This document shows, piece by piece, positions 1-9,313 of a stretch of DNA of 43,438 nt. Origin of the DNA: Blautia sp. (GTDB lineage Bacteria; Bacillota; Clostridia; Lachnospirales; Lachnospiraceae); contig JAFWGA010000023.1 of NCBI GenBank assembly GCA_017515325.1, positions 1-43,438 of the forward strand, read 5' to 3'. The notes below the pieces were generated by a model. That model made no database searches. It saw only the letters and a list, made by a program, of their open reading frames with translations, and had not been told where the DNA came from. A program made the translations under genes and the position numbers. Numbering within the stretch: position 1 is the first letter of the stretch; each line of letters opens with the position of its first letter.

Positions 1-238
1 AGTGTTTGTCTGATTCGGGATAACCGTTTGGCTATCTCTCGTCATTACTGTTTGGGTCGCATTTCATGCTTTCCCAAGAATAAAATGTAAAGAATTTTCG
101 AGAATCGTATGTGTTTCACTGTTCAGTTATCAAGGTTCTGTTTTCCTTATTTATCGAAACAATTCAAAGAATCGATAAAAGCTGTCACTCTTCGCTACTC
201 TTTTTTTCTCTCTCAGGAGCATCTGTATCAGCGACAAC
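1..238 (-). promoter_or_regulatory. Leader of a probable rRNA operon lying off the left edge
   Basis: Read leftward, this stretch is the transcribed leader downstream of the strong promoter at 245-273. It carries an inverted repeat at 151-177 (TATCGA and TCGATA arms) that encloses a boxA-like CTTTGAA. At 117-136 is the motif CTTGATAACTGAACAGTG, which resembles sequences found next to rRNA genes in Clostridia. No rRNA body lies inside the window and no convincing open reading frame fills this stretch. That a 16S gene starts just beyond base 1 is inference. Confidence 0.5.
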
Positions 239-244
239 TATGAC

Positions 245-273
245 AGAATACCACCTGATCTTTGGTTTGTCAA
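245..273 (-). promoter_or_regulatory. Strong sigma-A-type promoter with UP-like A/T tracts
   Basis: On the minus strand there is TTGACA (268-273), a 17-bp spacer, and TATTCT (245-250). Directly upstream (274-306) are A- and T-runs that resemble an rRNA-type UP element. Transcription would start near 238 and run off the left edge of the window. Confidence 0.65.
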
Positions 274-408
274 CAACTTTTTTTATTTTTTTCAAAGTTT
301 TTTTCAGGGATAACTATGCTACAATATGATCAGGGAAAGATGCCGCCAGAGGCAACGCAAATCCGGCACATTCTTCTTCAAACGCCAGTAACGACAAGCA
401 CAGAATAC

Positions 409-414
409 TATAAT
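409..414 (+). promoter_or_regulatory. Candidate -10 box for the first MATE gene
   Basis: A perfect TATAAT lies 37 bp before the start codon at 451. No good -35 hexamer is seen 16-18 bp upstream, so this is a tentative call. The ribosome binding site AAAGGAGC at 439-446 sits at normal distance from the ATG. Confidence 0.3.
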
Positions 415-450
415 ACATGGTACTGCCATATCCAATTGAAAGGAGCAAGC

Positions 451-1800
451 ATGAAAACGCAGGAAGCCCGCTATGAATACCTGACTCAGACTCCCGTCCC
501 CAGGCTGATCCTCCAGCTCTCGGTTCCGACCATCATCAGTATGCTGGTCACCGGAATATACAACACGGCAGATACCTTTTTTGTCGGTCAGATTTCCACT
601 CAGGCCTCCGCAGCCGTAGGACTGGTATTGTCTGTCATGGCAGTCATACAGGCTCTCGGCTTTTTTGCCGGGCACGGCTCAGGCAGCTGCCTGTCCCGTC
701 TGCTGGGAGCCGGAAAAATACAGGAAGCAGAGGAAACGGCAGCAACAGGCTTTGCGTTAGCTTTGGTCATGGGCACTGTCCTGGCTGTAATGGGCAACCT
801 GTTTGCAGAGCCTATCTGTCTTCTTCTCGGCGCATCGGAGGCTTCCCTGGCCGATACCATGATCTACATGAGAATCATCCTGGCCGGAGCCCCTTTCATG
901 ATGGGACAGTTTGTTGTCAATAATCAGCTGCGCTATCAGGGAAACGCCTACTATGCCATGATCGGTCTGATGGCAGGTGCCATCATCAATATCGGGCTGG
1001 ATCCGGCTTTGATGTTCGGTTTAAAGCTGGGAGTGGCCGGGGCTGCCATTTCCACCGTATGCGGACAGCTGATCAGCTTTACCATCCTGCTGGCCGGAAG
1101 CAGAAGGGGCGGCAGTATCCGGCTGCGAAAAAGAAATGTCCGTTTCAGTCCTCATTATCTGAAGGAGATCACAAACAGCGGCCTGCCCTCTCTCTTCCGC
1201 CAGGGACTGGCTGCCCTGGCCACCTTACTTCTGAATCTGCAGGCCGGTAGGATGGGCGGTGATGCCGCCATCGCCGGAATGAGTGTGGTGACAAAGGTGC
1301 TGATGCTGCTCTCCTCTGTGCTGATCGGTTTCGGGCAGGGGTATCAGCCGGTCTGCAGCTTCAACTATGGCGCCGGACTCCACAACCGGGCCAGGGAGGG
1401 CTACTTTTTCTGCGTGAAATACGGGACGGCTTTTCTGACTGCCGCCGCCGCTGTCTGTTATACCTTTGCGCCGAAAATCATTACCCTGTTCCGTGACGAT
1501 CCGGATGTCATTGCAGTCGGAACAGCGGCAATGAGAGCGCAGGCGATCTCATTGCCGCTGATGGGTGTCATTGTGATGACAAATATGATGCTGCAGTCCA
1601 CCGGGAAAGGATTGAAGGCATCGATTGCCTCTTCCTCCCGCAACGGCATCTTTTTTATTCCTCTGATATTGATCCTTCCCCGGCTTTACGGCTTATGGGG
1701 AGTAGAAATCACCCAGGCCTGCGCGGATGTCCTTTCCTTCTTCCTGGCCATTCCACTGGCCAGCTCCGAGCTCAAAAAGATGCATGCCCGATCAGTTTAG
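451..1800 (+). CDS. MATE family multidrug/Na+ antiporter (MepA-like)
   Basis: A 449-residue membrane protein of the multidrug and toxic compound extrusion family, which exports cationic drugs or metabolites in exchange for Na+ or H+. The N-terminus ([20 protein letters not shown], then [12 protein letters not shown]) is the standard first-helix signature. About twelve hydrophobic helices follow, and the two-fold internal repeat is visible (second half from about residue 235). The ATG at 451 was chosen because AAAGGAGC lies just upstream; an open frame runs back to 262 but has no ribosome site and no family similarity. Its stop codon lies 29 bp inside the end of the convergent permease-kinase gene, so the two 3' ends overlap. 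The substrate cannot be told. Confidence 0.9.
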   Translation: MKTQEARYEYLTQTPVPRLILQLSVPTIISMLVTGIYNTADTFFVGQISTQASAAVGLVLSVMAVIQALGFFAGHGSGSCLSRLLGAGKIQEAEETAATGFALALVMGTVLAVMGNLFAEPICLLLGASEASLADTMIYMRIILAGAPFMMGQFVVNNQLRYQGNAYYAMIGLMAGAIINIGLDPALMFGLKLGVAGAAISTVCGQLISFTILLAGSRRGGSIRLRKRNVRFSPHYLKEITNSGLPSLFRQGLAALATLLLNLQAGRMGGDAAIAGMSVVTKVLMLLSSVLIGFGQGYQPVCSFNYGAGLHNRAREGYFFCVKYGTAFLTAAAAVCYTFAPKIITLFRDDPDVIAVGTAAMRAQAISLPLMGVIVMTNMMLQSTGKGLKASIASSSRNGIFFIPLILILPRLYGLWGVEITQACADVLSFFLAIPLASSELKKMHARSV

Positions 1801-4705
1801 TCAAGGTTTCGTAAAGCCGGTCCGGCTCGATCGGTTTGGAGAGATGAAAATTCATCCCTGCCTGCAGTGACCGTTCCACGTCTTCATCGAAGACGTTGGC
1901 GGTCATGGCGATGATGGGAATTGTCTGAGCATCTGGCCGCTCTAAGCTCCTGATCCTCCGGGTGGCGGTCAGCCCGTCCATGACGGGCATCCGGACATCC
2001 ATCAGAATGGCGTCGTAATATCCCTCCGGCATTTCCTGAAACATCTCTATGGCGATCTGTCCATTGGACGCATGATCGGAAAGAATTCCCTCCAGATCCA
2101 GGAGATCCTCCAGAATCTCGGCGTTGGCTTCTACATCCTCCGCGATGAGCACCCTGCAGTCGGCCAGAACATTTTCCGCAGCTTGATCCTCATTTACAGA
2201 AAGGCCTGACTCCGCCTGGAAACGACGGTCTGAAAGCCCCAATTCGACAGTGACGGTAAAGACAGAACCAACCCCCTTCTCGCTCTCCACCTTGATGTCG
2301 CCATGCATCATCTCGACAAAATTCTTGGTGATTGCCATGCCCAGGCCGCTTCCGCCGTACTGGTTGGTCGTGGTGGCGTCCTCCTGGGAAAAGGCCTCAA
2401 ACAAACGGGGAATATATTCCTGATCCATACCAATACCGGTATCCTGAATGATAAAGCGGAGCCGGCAATGAGTATCGTCCTTTGCCAGATGGTCAACCTG
2501 CAGGGAAACCGTACCAGGAGCCTCTGTAAACTTTACGGAGTTTCCGATGATATTGATCAGAATCTGCTTGAGCTTCATGTCATCGCCGTAGTAATAATCC
2601 TGAATCCCTTCGCCGGCATGATAAACATAGTCCAGTCCCTTATCCGAGCACTGGCCGTTCATGATGCTGTTAACCTGATGGATGAAATCCTGGAAAAGGA
2701 ATTCCTCGTCCTTGAGGAACATTTTTCCGGATTCAATGCGGCTCATATCAAGGATGTCATTGATCAGGCTGAGAAGGTGCCTGGCACTGGCATTGATTTT
2801 TTCCAGCTGTTCCCGGGTGCGCGGACTCAGATCCGGGTTCCTCAGGGCAATATTGTCCAGGCCTATGATGGCATTCATAGGCGTACGGATTTCATGGCTC
2901 ATGTTGGAAAGAAAGCTGGTCTTGGCCCGGCTGTTTTCCTCTGCCAGAGCTTTTTCGATTTCAACCTGCCGTTCTCTCATCTGGATCCGGGAATAGATGA
3001 GGAAGAGGATGACAAGAGCCATAATGATCAATCCGATCTGGATGAAGGAGGCGGTTGCCAGAGATAACTCCACTTTGGATAAAATCTCCGTCAGATGAGA
3101 AAACATCGGCTTAGTTGCGCCCGAAGCCACATCAGCACCGGCTTCCTCCAGCCGATCGACATAATAGGACTGAATCGGAACAACCGATTTTTCAATGGCT
3201 CTGCCCGTTGTCTGCCTCATCCAGACTGTGGAAGTAAAAATAATCAGCCCCAGCAGAACTATCCACACGACGGTAGAACGCCCCAGCCGCTTTTGCGTAT
3301 CCCTTTTCATTAAAAAGTGAAACAGCCCAAAGCCCAGAATCCCCCAGGATGCCAGGATCAGATAGGATTCCGTAGCCAGTGTCTTGACAGAGGTAATATT
3401 CGGAACCAAAAACTCCAGGGCAAATAAAAGAGAAACAACTAAGCCGGCTCCCCCCGTCATGACAGCCACTCTGTTACCCATTTTCCTGGCGGTTTTGTAT
3501 GCCGCGGCAGAGGCAAATGCATATGCAATGGTGGCGCCAATGGTGGTAACATCAACGATCCAGCTGATCGCCGTCCTTCCCAGGAAAGGAAAGACGGAGG
3601 AGATGAAAAAAATACAGAGGATAGCATGTCTGGGAACCTTGTTCTTATCCAGCTCCCCCATCCATCCGGAGACCATCCCGTCATAGGACATTGACTGCAC
3701 CAGGCGGCTCAAGGCGATGTAATTTCCGATCAGACCTGTAAAAATGGCGCCAAGCGCAGAAGCTCCCAGCAAAAAAGAGCCGAAGCTGCCTAAGGCTGCA
3801 TTGGCGGAATAGAAAGTGGGCTGGGAGGCAGTTCCCGTATAATCTCCCAATTTTGCCAGATAATCAGGCCAGTCCTTACAGCCCTCAGGAAGGGCTGTGA
3901 CAGCCAGAAGGGCCAGGAAAATATAGGCAGCCCCAGCAGCAATAAGCGCTATAAACAGGATACGAAAGGTCCGTTTCAGTGAATAGGCAGCCTCCCCCGC
4001 AGAATGAGAAATCGATTCAAAGCCGACATAAGCCCAGGGCGCCAGGGCAAAAATGGTGAGAGTACCGCTGGACGCACTATGACCGGGAGCAAATGCCGGC
4101 CGGAACGTCGGAAAATCTGTTCCCCTCCTGCTTAAGGCTGCCAGAAAGCAGACCAGGGTTCCCACCAGGAGTAAGACCGCCATGAAAATCTGGACACGCT
4201 CCGCAAGCTTCCTGTTCAGACAGACACAGGCCCCGATCAGGAGTGAGGCGACAGCAAGCAGAATTTCTCCCATATAAACGTGAAAGCCAGCGATCTCATA
4301 GTGAAAACCGAATTGAAAGGTTCCTCCAAGGAGGGTTCTCGCTATGAGCGGAAGGGCCGAAGCGTTAGCCCAGATAATGGCAATATAGGTCAGGATGAGG
4401 AACCAGGCGCTGAGAAAACCATGATCGTAGCCAAAGCACTTCTTGGTATAGGAATAGGTGCCGCCATTGTCGGGAAACTGGTTGATCAGGAAGTGATAAT
4501 TATAGGCGAGAATCAGCATGACCAACGCACCCAGCCCAATTCCCAGCGCGGTTCCTATGGGACCTGCAATTGGCAGAAATGTCGTGCCGGGCATGACAAA
4601 GGCTCCCCATCCCACACTGCAGCCAAAAGCAAGCGCCCATGCACCGGTGGCAGATAAATAAGGAGTGGCAGCCTGCCCCCTCGTGTCGGCAAAAGGTTTA
4701 TTCAT
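1772..4705 (-). CDS. APC amino-acid permease fused to a hybrid histidine kinase
   Basis: A 977-residue fusion. Residues 1 to about 465 form a full APC-superfamily amino-acid permease; helix 1 holds the [13 protein letters not shown] substrate-site loop and about twelve helices follow. A further helix, a short outside loop (about 491-540) and another helix (about 548-567) lead into a short cytoplasmic linker. Then come HisKA with phospho-acceptor His604 (SHEIRTP), HATPase_c with an N box near 718 and the GGSGLGMAI box near 785, and a REC domain with acceptor Asp903 ([11 protein letters not shown]). The layout recalls CbrA-type kinases, where a transporter is the sensor, but those carry an SSS-family transporter. 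The likely role is sensing or co-sensing of an amino acid or amine by a transporter-like domain and passing phosphate through a phosphorelay. It has no output domain, so a response regulator elsewhere is needed. The start overlaps the end of the Hpt gene by 8 bp, a sign of coupled translation. Confidence 0.85.
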   Translation of the reverse strand: MNKPFADTRGQAATPYLSATGAWALAFGCSVGWGAFVMPGTTFLPIAGPIGTALGIGLGALVMLILAYNYHFLINQFPDNGGTYSYTKKCFGYDHGFLSAWFLILTYIAIIWANASALPLIARTLLGGTFQFGFHYEIAGFHVYMGEILLAVASLLIGACVCLNRKLAERVQIFMAVLLLVGTLVCFLAALSRRGTDFPTFRPAFAPGHSASSGTLTIFALAPWAYVGFESISHSAGEAAYSLKRTFRILFIALIAAGAAYIFLALLAVTALPEGCKDWPDYLAKLGDYTGTASQPTFYSANAALGSFGSFLLGASALGAIFTGLIGNYIALSRLVQSMSYDGMVSGWMGELDKNKVPRHAILCIFFISSVFPFLGRTAISWIVDVTTIGATIAYAFASAAAYKTARKMGNRVAVMTGGAGLVVSLLFALEFLVPNITSVKTLATESYLILASWGILGFGLFHFLMKRDTQKRLGRSTVVWIVLLGLIIFTSTVWMRQTTGRAIEKSVVPIQSYYVDRLEEAGADVASGATKPMFSHLTEILSKVELSLATASFIQIGLIIMALVILFLIYSRIQMRERQVEIEKALAEENSRAKTSFLSNMSHEIRTPMNAIIGLDNIALRNPDLSPRTREQLEKINASARHLLSLINDILDMSRIESGKMFLKDEEFLFQDFIHQVNSIMNGQCSDKGLDYVYHAGEGIQDYYYGDDMKLKQILINIIGNSVKFTEAPGTVSLQVDHLAKDDTHCRLRFIIQDTGIGMDQEYIPRLFEAFSQEDATTTNQYGGSGLGMAITKNFVEMMHGDIKVESEKGVGSVFTVTVELGLSDRRFQAESGLSVNEDQAAENVLADCRVLIAEDVEANAEILEDLLDLEGILSDHASNGQIAIEMFQEMPEGYYDAILMDVRMPVMDGLTATRRIRSLERPDAQTIPIIAMTANVFDEDVERSLQAGMNFHLSKPIEPDRLYETLTKLIGHASF

Positions 4706-5060
4706 AATTTTGAATCTCTCTCACAGCATTCTCGAACATGTCATTGATTCTGGTTACTTTTTCCTGAACCTCAGCGTCTGTCATCTTGCGCGGGTTTCCC
4801 GGACGGAATTCCTCGGAGATATCCGATGCTATTTCCGCCATCTGAACCAGCCCAAGGTTGCTGCACACACCCTTGATGGCATGCGCGTTTTCAAAGAGGG
4901 CAACAGAATCCATCGATTTTCCCGCTTCGGCAAAAGCCGGAAAAATTTTATTATTGGGAAGCTTCCGGATATGCTTGTCGATTAGCTTCTCCACACGAAG
5001 AATCCGTAAAGCCTGATTGTAGTCGCCCCCCATTGCCTGGTATAACTCTTGCAGTGTCAT
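4698..5060 (-). CDS. Stand-alone Hpt phosphotransfer protein
   Basis: A 120-residue soluble helical protein. The motif [11 protein letters not shown], with His60 as the phospho-acceptor, is diagnostic of the Hpt family, which carries phosphate between receiver domains in multistep relays. A GGAAAGGAAAA-type ribosome site precedes the ATG at 5060. It lies between two hybrid kinases and overlaps the start of the downstream permease-kinase by 8 bp, so the three genes probably form one operon. It could take phosphate from the receiver domains of both kinases and give it to an unlinked response regulator. Confidence 0.88.
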   Translation of the reverse strand: MTLQELYQAMGGDYNQALRILRVEKLIDKHIRKLPNNKIFPAFAEAGKSMDSVALFENAHAIKGVCSNLGLVQMAEIASDISEEFRPGNPRKMTDAEVQEKVTRINDMFENAVREIQNYE

Positions 5061-5093
5061 GTCCTTATTTTCCTTTCCTTTCCCATGAAGGCC

Positions 5094-5126
5094 CTGTAAT
5101 GATAAGACTAAGTTATTTCATTACAG
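5094..5126. repeat. Inverted repeat between kinase and Hpt genes
   Basis: Two perfect 9-bp arms (CTGTAATGA at 5094-5102 and TCATTACAG at 5118-5126) are separated by 15 bp in the gap between the hybrid kinase and the Hpt gene. No T-run follows on either strand, so it is not an ordinary terminator. It may be an mRNA-processing hairpin or a protein-binding palindrome. Confidence 0.45.
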
Positions 5127-5162
5127 TGCCTAAATGTTTTATTCCTTCCTGATGATATCCCT

Positions 5163-6638
5163 TTAACCTACAGTGTTCTGCCAGATCAAAGTTTTTAATG
5201 TAGAATACAGCAGATCGGCATCGGCCGGCTTTGCCAGATGAACATTCATTCCGGCACTCAGTGATTGCCTGACATCACTTTCAAAAGCGTTTGCCGTCAA
5301 AGCAGCGATCGGAACCGTTTTCGCGTCCGGATGATGGGAAGCCCTGATTTCCCGGGTAGCGGTAAGGCCATCCATGACAGGCATCCTCAGATCCATCAGA
5401 ATCACATCATAATACTTGGGAGGAGAACTCAGAAACATATCAAGAGCGATCTTTCCGTTTTCGGCATGCTCGGTGATTACCCCCTCCAATTCCAGAAGAT
5501 CCTGGATGATCTCTGCGTTTTCCGGAAGGTCCTCCACGACCAGTATCCGTTTCCCCTCCAAAGAGATACTGTCAGTGGATAAGGGAATTACTTCTTCCTC
5601 CGCTGCCAGCAAGGGAAGAAGAATCGTAAATACAGAACCGACATTCTTTTCGCTGCTGGCTGTGATGGTTCCCCCCAGCTGCTCCACGATTTTTTTAGTG
5701 ACCGCCAGCCCTAATCCGCTCCCACCATAAAGAGTCGTGGAACTGGCATCCTCCTGGGAAAAAACCTGAAATACCCTTGGCAGGAAATCCTTGTCGATCC
5801 CTACGCCGGTATCCGACACGGTAAAGCGGAAGGTGTCCTTTCCCTCACCGTCAGAATCCTCACATGCGATGGAGAAATCCACGTTTCCAGGTGCCTTGGT
5901 ATACTTCACCGCATTATCCAGAAGGCTGAACAGGATCTGTTTAAGCTGCAGTTCATCGCCGATGTAGCTTTTTCTTAAGTCATCCAGTGCGGAAAAATGA
6001 TAAGTGAGACCCTTCTCTTCACAATTGACGCTGACAATGGCATTGACCTGATCCACAGTATCCGCCAGGGAAAAGGTGGATGTCTGCTGGACAGCCGAAT
6101 CCATATCAAGGCTGTTCATGACAAGAATATTGTTGATCAGGCTGAGCAGATGCCTGGCACTCGCGCCAACCTTTTTGAGATGCTCCCTGGTTTCCACAGT
6201 CAGGGTCGGGTCTTTGAGGCAAATGTCATTTAAGCCGATGATGACGTTCATCGGCGTGCGCATCTCATGACTGACACTGGCCAGAAAGGTATTCTTTGCA
6301 TGATTACTTGCTTCTGAGGCGATTAATTCCGCCTGAATATGCTCTTTGTCCTGGATTTGCCGGGCAATCTTTTCCAGAAGCTTACAGACGATAAAAACGA
6401 ATATACTTCCGCCAAAGAGAATCCCTGCCGTCATAAGATCCGGTATGCCCAAAATACCGATCGTCAGATATCCGAGGAGAAAAAATACCAGCAGGATGAC
6501 AGTGATGGCTAAAATCCGGTCTGCCTTCTCCCAGCTTCCCTGATTGCCAAATTGCCGGCCAAAATGGATGAAACCATATATATTGTAAACCATCAATGCA
6601 CTTCCGAGATAAATCATCCCGTGTATCAACCAGCTCAC
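5163..6638 (-). CDS. Membrane hybrid histidine kinase
   Basis: About 491 residues. Three hydrophobic helices at the N-terminus are followed by a short coiled linker, HisKA with His124 (SVSHEMRTPMN), HATPase_c (GGSGLGLAVTKK G box) and a REC domain with Asp416 (LMDLRMPVMDG). There is no sizeable outside sensor domain, so the signal is probably sensed in the membrane or comes from a partner. Its HisKA-REC part is closely related to that of the permease-kinase two genes downstream, which suggests duplication. I chose GTG at 6638 because AAGGGAG lies just upstream and it starts right before the first helix. A TTG at 6698, a GTG at 6647 and an ATG at 6617 are other possible starts in the same frame. 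It is first in a leftward operon with Hpt and permease-kinase. Confidence 0.85.
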   Translation of the reverse strand: MSWLIHGMIYLGSALMVYNIYGFIHFGRQFGNQGSWEKADRILAITVILLVFFLLGYLTIGILGIPDLMTAGILFGGSIFVFIVCKLLEKIARQIQDKEHIQAELIASEASNHAKNTFLASVSHEMRTPMNVIIGLNDICLKDPTLTVETREHLKKVGASARHLLSLINNILVMNSLDMDSAVQQTSTFSLADTVDQVNAIVSVNCEEKGLTYHFSALDDLRKSYIGDELQLKQILFSLLDNAVKYTKAPGNVDFSIACEDSDGEGKDTFRFTVSDTGVGIDKDFLPRVFQVFSQEDASSTTLYGGSGLGLAVTKKIVEQLGGTITASSEKNVGSVFTILLPLLAAEEEVIPLSTDSISLEGKRILVVEDLPENAEIIQDLLELEGVITEHAENGKIALDMFLSSPPKYYDVILMDLRMPVMDGLTATREIRASHHPDAKTVPIAALTANAFESDVRQSLSAGMNVHLAKPADADLLYSTLKTLIWQNTVG

Positions 6639-6786
6639 CCTGCTCACTCCCTTCTCTTCCGAAATATCCAAGGACGGTTTATTATATGATATCGTCAACG
6701 ACTCATGTATTCATCATGCAGCATGCTGCCGTGCAAATCCGGCGCAGCAAACAACAAGGAAAAATTGGCTCTTTTCATTTCTATAT

Positions 6787-6816
6787 ATCATAACTCGCAG
6801 AAGATATCACCGTCAA
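6787..6816 (-). promoter_or_regulatory. Predicted promoter of the phosphorelay operon
   Basis: On the minus strand there is TTGACG (6811-6816), an 18-bp spacer and TATGAT (6787-6792). This places the transcript start about 140 bp before the chosen start codon of the hybrid kinase. Confidence 0.5.
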
Positions 6817-6887
6817 GTTTGTCCTATAGTTTTTTCCCAATTCCCCATACCACCTGCACTTTTTCGTCCGGAACGACTTTATCAATA

Positions 6888-6972
6888 GGGTAGAGGGAGG
6901 CGCAGCCGACTCTCTACCCCAGGCGGGGCGCCGGTCACCGTCAGGTGACATCTTCCTTTCGGCGCCCCTGCC
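6888..6972. repeat. Structured intergenic element with nested hairpins
   Basis: This lies in the 495-bp gap between the kinase start and the reductase end. One hairpin pairs GGGTAGAG (6888-6895) with CTCTACCC (6912-6919). A second pairs GGCGGGGCGCCG (6922-6933) with CGGCGCCCCTGCC (6960-6972) and holds an inner stem GTCACC/GGTGAC with a four-base loop. The right part of the second hairpin is repeated at 9314-9342. It matches no riboswitch family that I know. It may be a small mobile or REP-like element. Confidence 0.45.
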
Positions 6973-6980
6973 ATAAAAAA
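6952..6980 (-). repeat. 29-bp direct repeat, copy 1
   Basis: Identical over 29 bp to 9314-9342. In both places, read on the minus strand, it begins within the T-run of a terminator and continues with ATGGCAGGGGCGCCG. Here it is one arm of a larger hairpin; in the second copy the partner arm is missing. Confidence 0.7.
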
Positions 6981-7024
6981 GAATACGGCATAACCAGAGC
7001 TCTCTGATTATGCCGTATTTTTAT
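6975..7024 (-). terminator. Rho-independent terminator after the reductase gene
   Basis: Stem AATACGGCATAA (6982-6993) pairs with TTATGCCGTATT (7008-7019). On the minus strand a T-run follows; on the plus strand there is also a T-rich tail, so it may work both ways. It lies about 110 bp after the stop of the reductase. Confidence 0.8.
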
Positions 7025-7133
7025 TGATACCCTTTATAATCGTCTGCCGGAGCAGACCTCATACCTGTCGTAAGGGTTCAGTCATGCACTCCTGCACAGC
7101 TGCTGTTTCTCTTCAGGCAGAGCGGAAAAACCA

Positions 7134-9164
7134 TCAGCCTACAGCTTTGGACAGAGCGTCGTTGACGGCCTCTTTATACCCATCCATGGTAACGGTGGCG
7201 CCAGTGATCACATCGATATCCAGGCCCTGCTTTTCCAATGTCTGGCTGACATATTCCGGCAGCGCAACGGCGCCGATGCCCTCTGTCTCTTGCTGGTTGA
7301 CAATTTCAACATTCTCGATCTTGCCATCCTTGATGATAACCTTGACATCGATCTTCCCATTTATCCCGTTGCCTGAGCCTTCATACTCGCCATCGATGAA
7401 GGTACCGGTGACATCCTCAGCGGCTGCATCCACCTCACTGGCCGGTCTGGTCGTACCGTCGGCATAGATCTCACCGACAAAGGTTGTGACCGGCTCTTCT
7501 TCGCTCTTGAACTCACCCTTGGCCCGTTTGGCAGCGTTGGTACCGGAGATTCGGCCAAAGACCATGGTCTCGCCCAGGTTGCCGGAGCCATTGTACATAT
7601 CGCAGAAAATGGAGCCCATTTCGCCTGCCTCAAACAAGCCCTCAATCGGCATGCCGTCCGTATTGATAACCTGGCCAAACTTATTCTTGCGGGGACCGCC
7701 CTGGGTATTAAAGTAGGTCGGACCGATCTTGGTGGCATAGAAGGGACCTGTCTTAACGGGTACCATGGTGTCGAAGGGACGGCCATAATCGGCATCTTCG
7801 CCGGCATCATAGCGCTTGTTGTAGGCATTGACCGTTGCAACGAAGCGTTCGGTACTGAAATCGGGAGCATCCTTCCCCCCTTCGGACTGACGGATGGCCT
7901 CAGCCAGGTCCTCCAAAGTCTCGCCCATCAGGACTTCACCGGTGGCAATCTCATCGGCATAATCATCGGAGAAAGCACCGACCAGCTTATTTCCGGCAGC
8001 CAGCTGATCGGAATCCTGTACCAGGTAAGCCGGCAGAGGCATGGGGGTAGAGATCCAGCGTCCGCCGATATAGATCCGTCCATGGCGGGTAGCGCCGGAC
8101 TCATCCATGAAACGGTCACCGCCAAGGCCGACATAGATGCCGCTCTTGGCATTCGGGCCGCCGAACAGGCTTACGGTATCCAGATGGGGACGCTTGTGGG
8201 TCCAGGTGAAGCCGGCAGAATTGGACATATGCCACAGATCCGCACCAGCGCCCAGAGCCATCTTGATCCCGTCTCCATCGTTGTAGAGACCGCCCTGCTG
8301 GTGAACATAAGGCATCTGCAGATAGCTGGCGATCATCTCCTGGTTGTGTTCAAAGCCACCGCAGGCGAGAACGACACCGCCGTTGGCTTTAATCTTGAGT
8401 TCCGTGCCTTCCTTGTTGATGATGACACCAATCACGGCGCCTTCTGCGTCAGTGATCAGCTTTTTGCCGGGAGCAGAGAACCATACATCGATAGGACGAG
8501 CCTTCACCGCCTCCTGGCACAGGTTGTAGTAGCCCCGGTCAAAGCGGGTGCCCGTAGCAGTCAGGCACAGGCAGTGTATACTGGAAGGGATTTCCGGAAA
8601 CTCTGCCCAGTTGTAATACCAATAGTCTGTCCTCCCGATCTTATAGGGATCCTCCAGGCTTCCGTCACTGCCGTCAGCCAGCTTCCAGTCGGGATTGGTC
8701 GCCTCCATGCCTGCTGAAGGATGCTCGGTAGGAGAAATAATATCAGGATCTCCCCCCATCGGACCCGTCATCCAGTTGTAGTTCTCTGCACAGCCTTCAC
8801 AATATGCACGGACAGCCTCCGGATCCCAGTTCTGGAATTTGCCCATCAATGTGGTCAGGTAATCATAAAGTCCGTCAGCATCATCCGTGGCCATAACAAA
8901 CTGGCCGGAAACAGCCGTGTTGCCGCCCTCAGCGCCTTCCGGTGCTTTCTCAGCCAGCAAGACCTTTGCTCCCTGTTCGTAGGCTGCTACAGCGGCATTT
9001 GCGCCAGCCCCTCCATAGCCCAGCACGACGACATCATATTCCTCATCCCAGGAAATCTCGGGAGTTTCAGCACGAGCCACACCACCCGGCAAAGCTGCCA
9101 GCGCAACGGCGCCCAGACCAGCAGCAGTGCCTTTCAAAAAATCTTTTCTGGTGACATTTTTCAT
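7134..9164 (-). CDS. Exported FAD-dependent fumarate-reductase-like enzyme with C-terminal FMN-binding domain
   Basis: A 676-residue flavoprotein. The N-terminus (TRKDFLKG, a hydrophobic stretch, then ARAE) looks like a Tat-type signal with RK in place of RR. An FAD-binding Rossmann motif (GYGGAGANAA, about residue 49) opens the fumarate reductase/succinate dehydrogenase flavoprotein fold, which is related to urocanate, cinnamate and other alkene reductases. A C-terminal FMN_bind domain (about 590-675) ends in DVITGATVT; by analogy with RnfG/NqrC, Thr657 would carry FMN covalently attached by an ApbE transferase. Such enzymes use outside electron acceptors in anaerobic respiration; the acceptor cannot be told here. 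ATG 9164 was chosen over a longer frame from 9242 because it begins the signal peptide, has a GGGTTGGGG ribosome site, and because the promoter lies inside the longer frame. Confidence 0.88.
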   Translation of the reverse strand: MKNVTRKDFLKGTAAGLGAVALAALPGGVARAETPEISWDEEYDVVVLGYGGAGANAAVAAYEQGAKVLLAEKAPEGAEGGNTAVSGQFVMATDDADGLYDYLTTLMGKFQNWDPEAVRAYCEGCAENYNWMTGPMGGDPDIISPTEHPSAGMEATNPDWKLADGSDGSLEDPYKIGRTDYWYYNWAEFPEIPSSIHCLCLTATGTRFDRGYYNLCQEAVKARPIDVWFSAPGKKLITDAEGAVIGVIINKEGTELKIKANGGVVLACGGFEHNQEMIASYLQMPYVHQQGGLYNDGDGIKMALGAGADLWHMSNSAGFTWTHKRPHLDTVSLFGGPNAKSGIYVGLGGDRFMDESGATRHGRIYIGGRWISTPMPLPAYLVQDSDQLAAGNKLVGAFSDDYADEIATGEVLMGETLEDLAEAIRQSEGGKDAPDFSTERFVATVNAYNKRYDAGEDADYGRPFDTMVPVKTGPFYATKIGPTYFNTQGGPRKNKFGQVINTDGMPIEGLFEAGEMGSIFCDMYNGSGNLGETMVFGRISGTNAAKRAKGEFKSEEEPVTTFVGEIYADGTTRPASEVDAAAEDVTGTFIDGEYEGSGNGINGKIDVKVIIKDGKIENVEIVNQQETEGIGAVALPEYVSQTLEKQGLDIDVITGATVTMDGYKEAVNDALSKAVG

Positions 9165-9222
9165 TTCAAATCCCCAACCCTTCTTTAAAATTTCTGAAGT
9201 TTTAGAGTTACTTGACGGAATA

Positions 9223-9251
9223 ATAATAACACTTCTCACCATTCAAGTCAA
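9223..9251 (-). promoter_or_regulatory. Predicted promoter of the reductase gene
   Basis: TTGACT (9246-9251), a 17-bp spacer and TATTAT (9223-9228) are present on the minus strand. The transcript would start near 9216, about 50 bp before the start codon at 9164. This also argues against translation from 9242. Confidence 0.65.
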
Positions 9252-9313
9252 TTGGTTAGTATAAACCTATTGAAGGAATCCTATCGTATGCGCAGAGATT
9301 TGCTATCTAAAGC

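Noticed and set aside
262-450. N-terminal extension of the first MATE protein
   Set aside because: It has no ribosome site and no family similarity, and it runs through the promoter region; ATG 451 has a good ribosome site and begins the normal MATE N-terminus.
6888-6980. Riboswitch (lysine or cyclic-di-GMP type)
   Set aside because: The GGGTAGAG and GGCGC segments recall the start of a lysine box, but the element is far too short and lacks the conserved core of either class. It lies after terminators, not ahead of a fitting gene.
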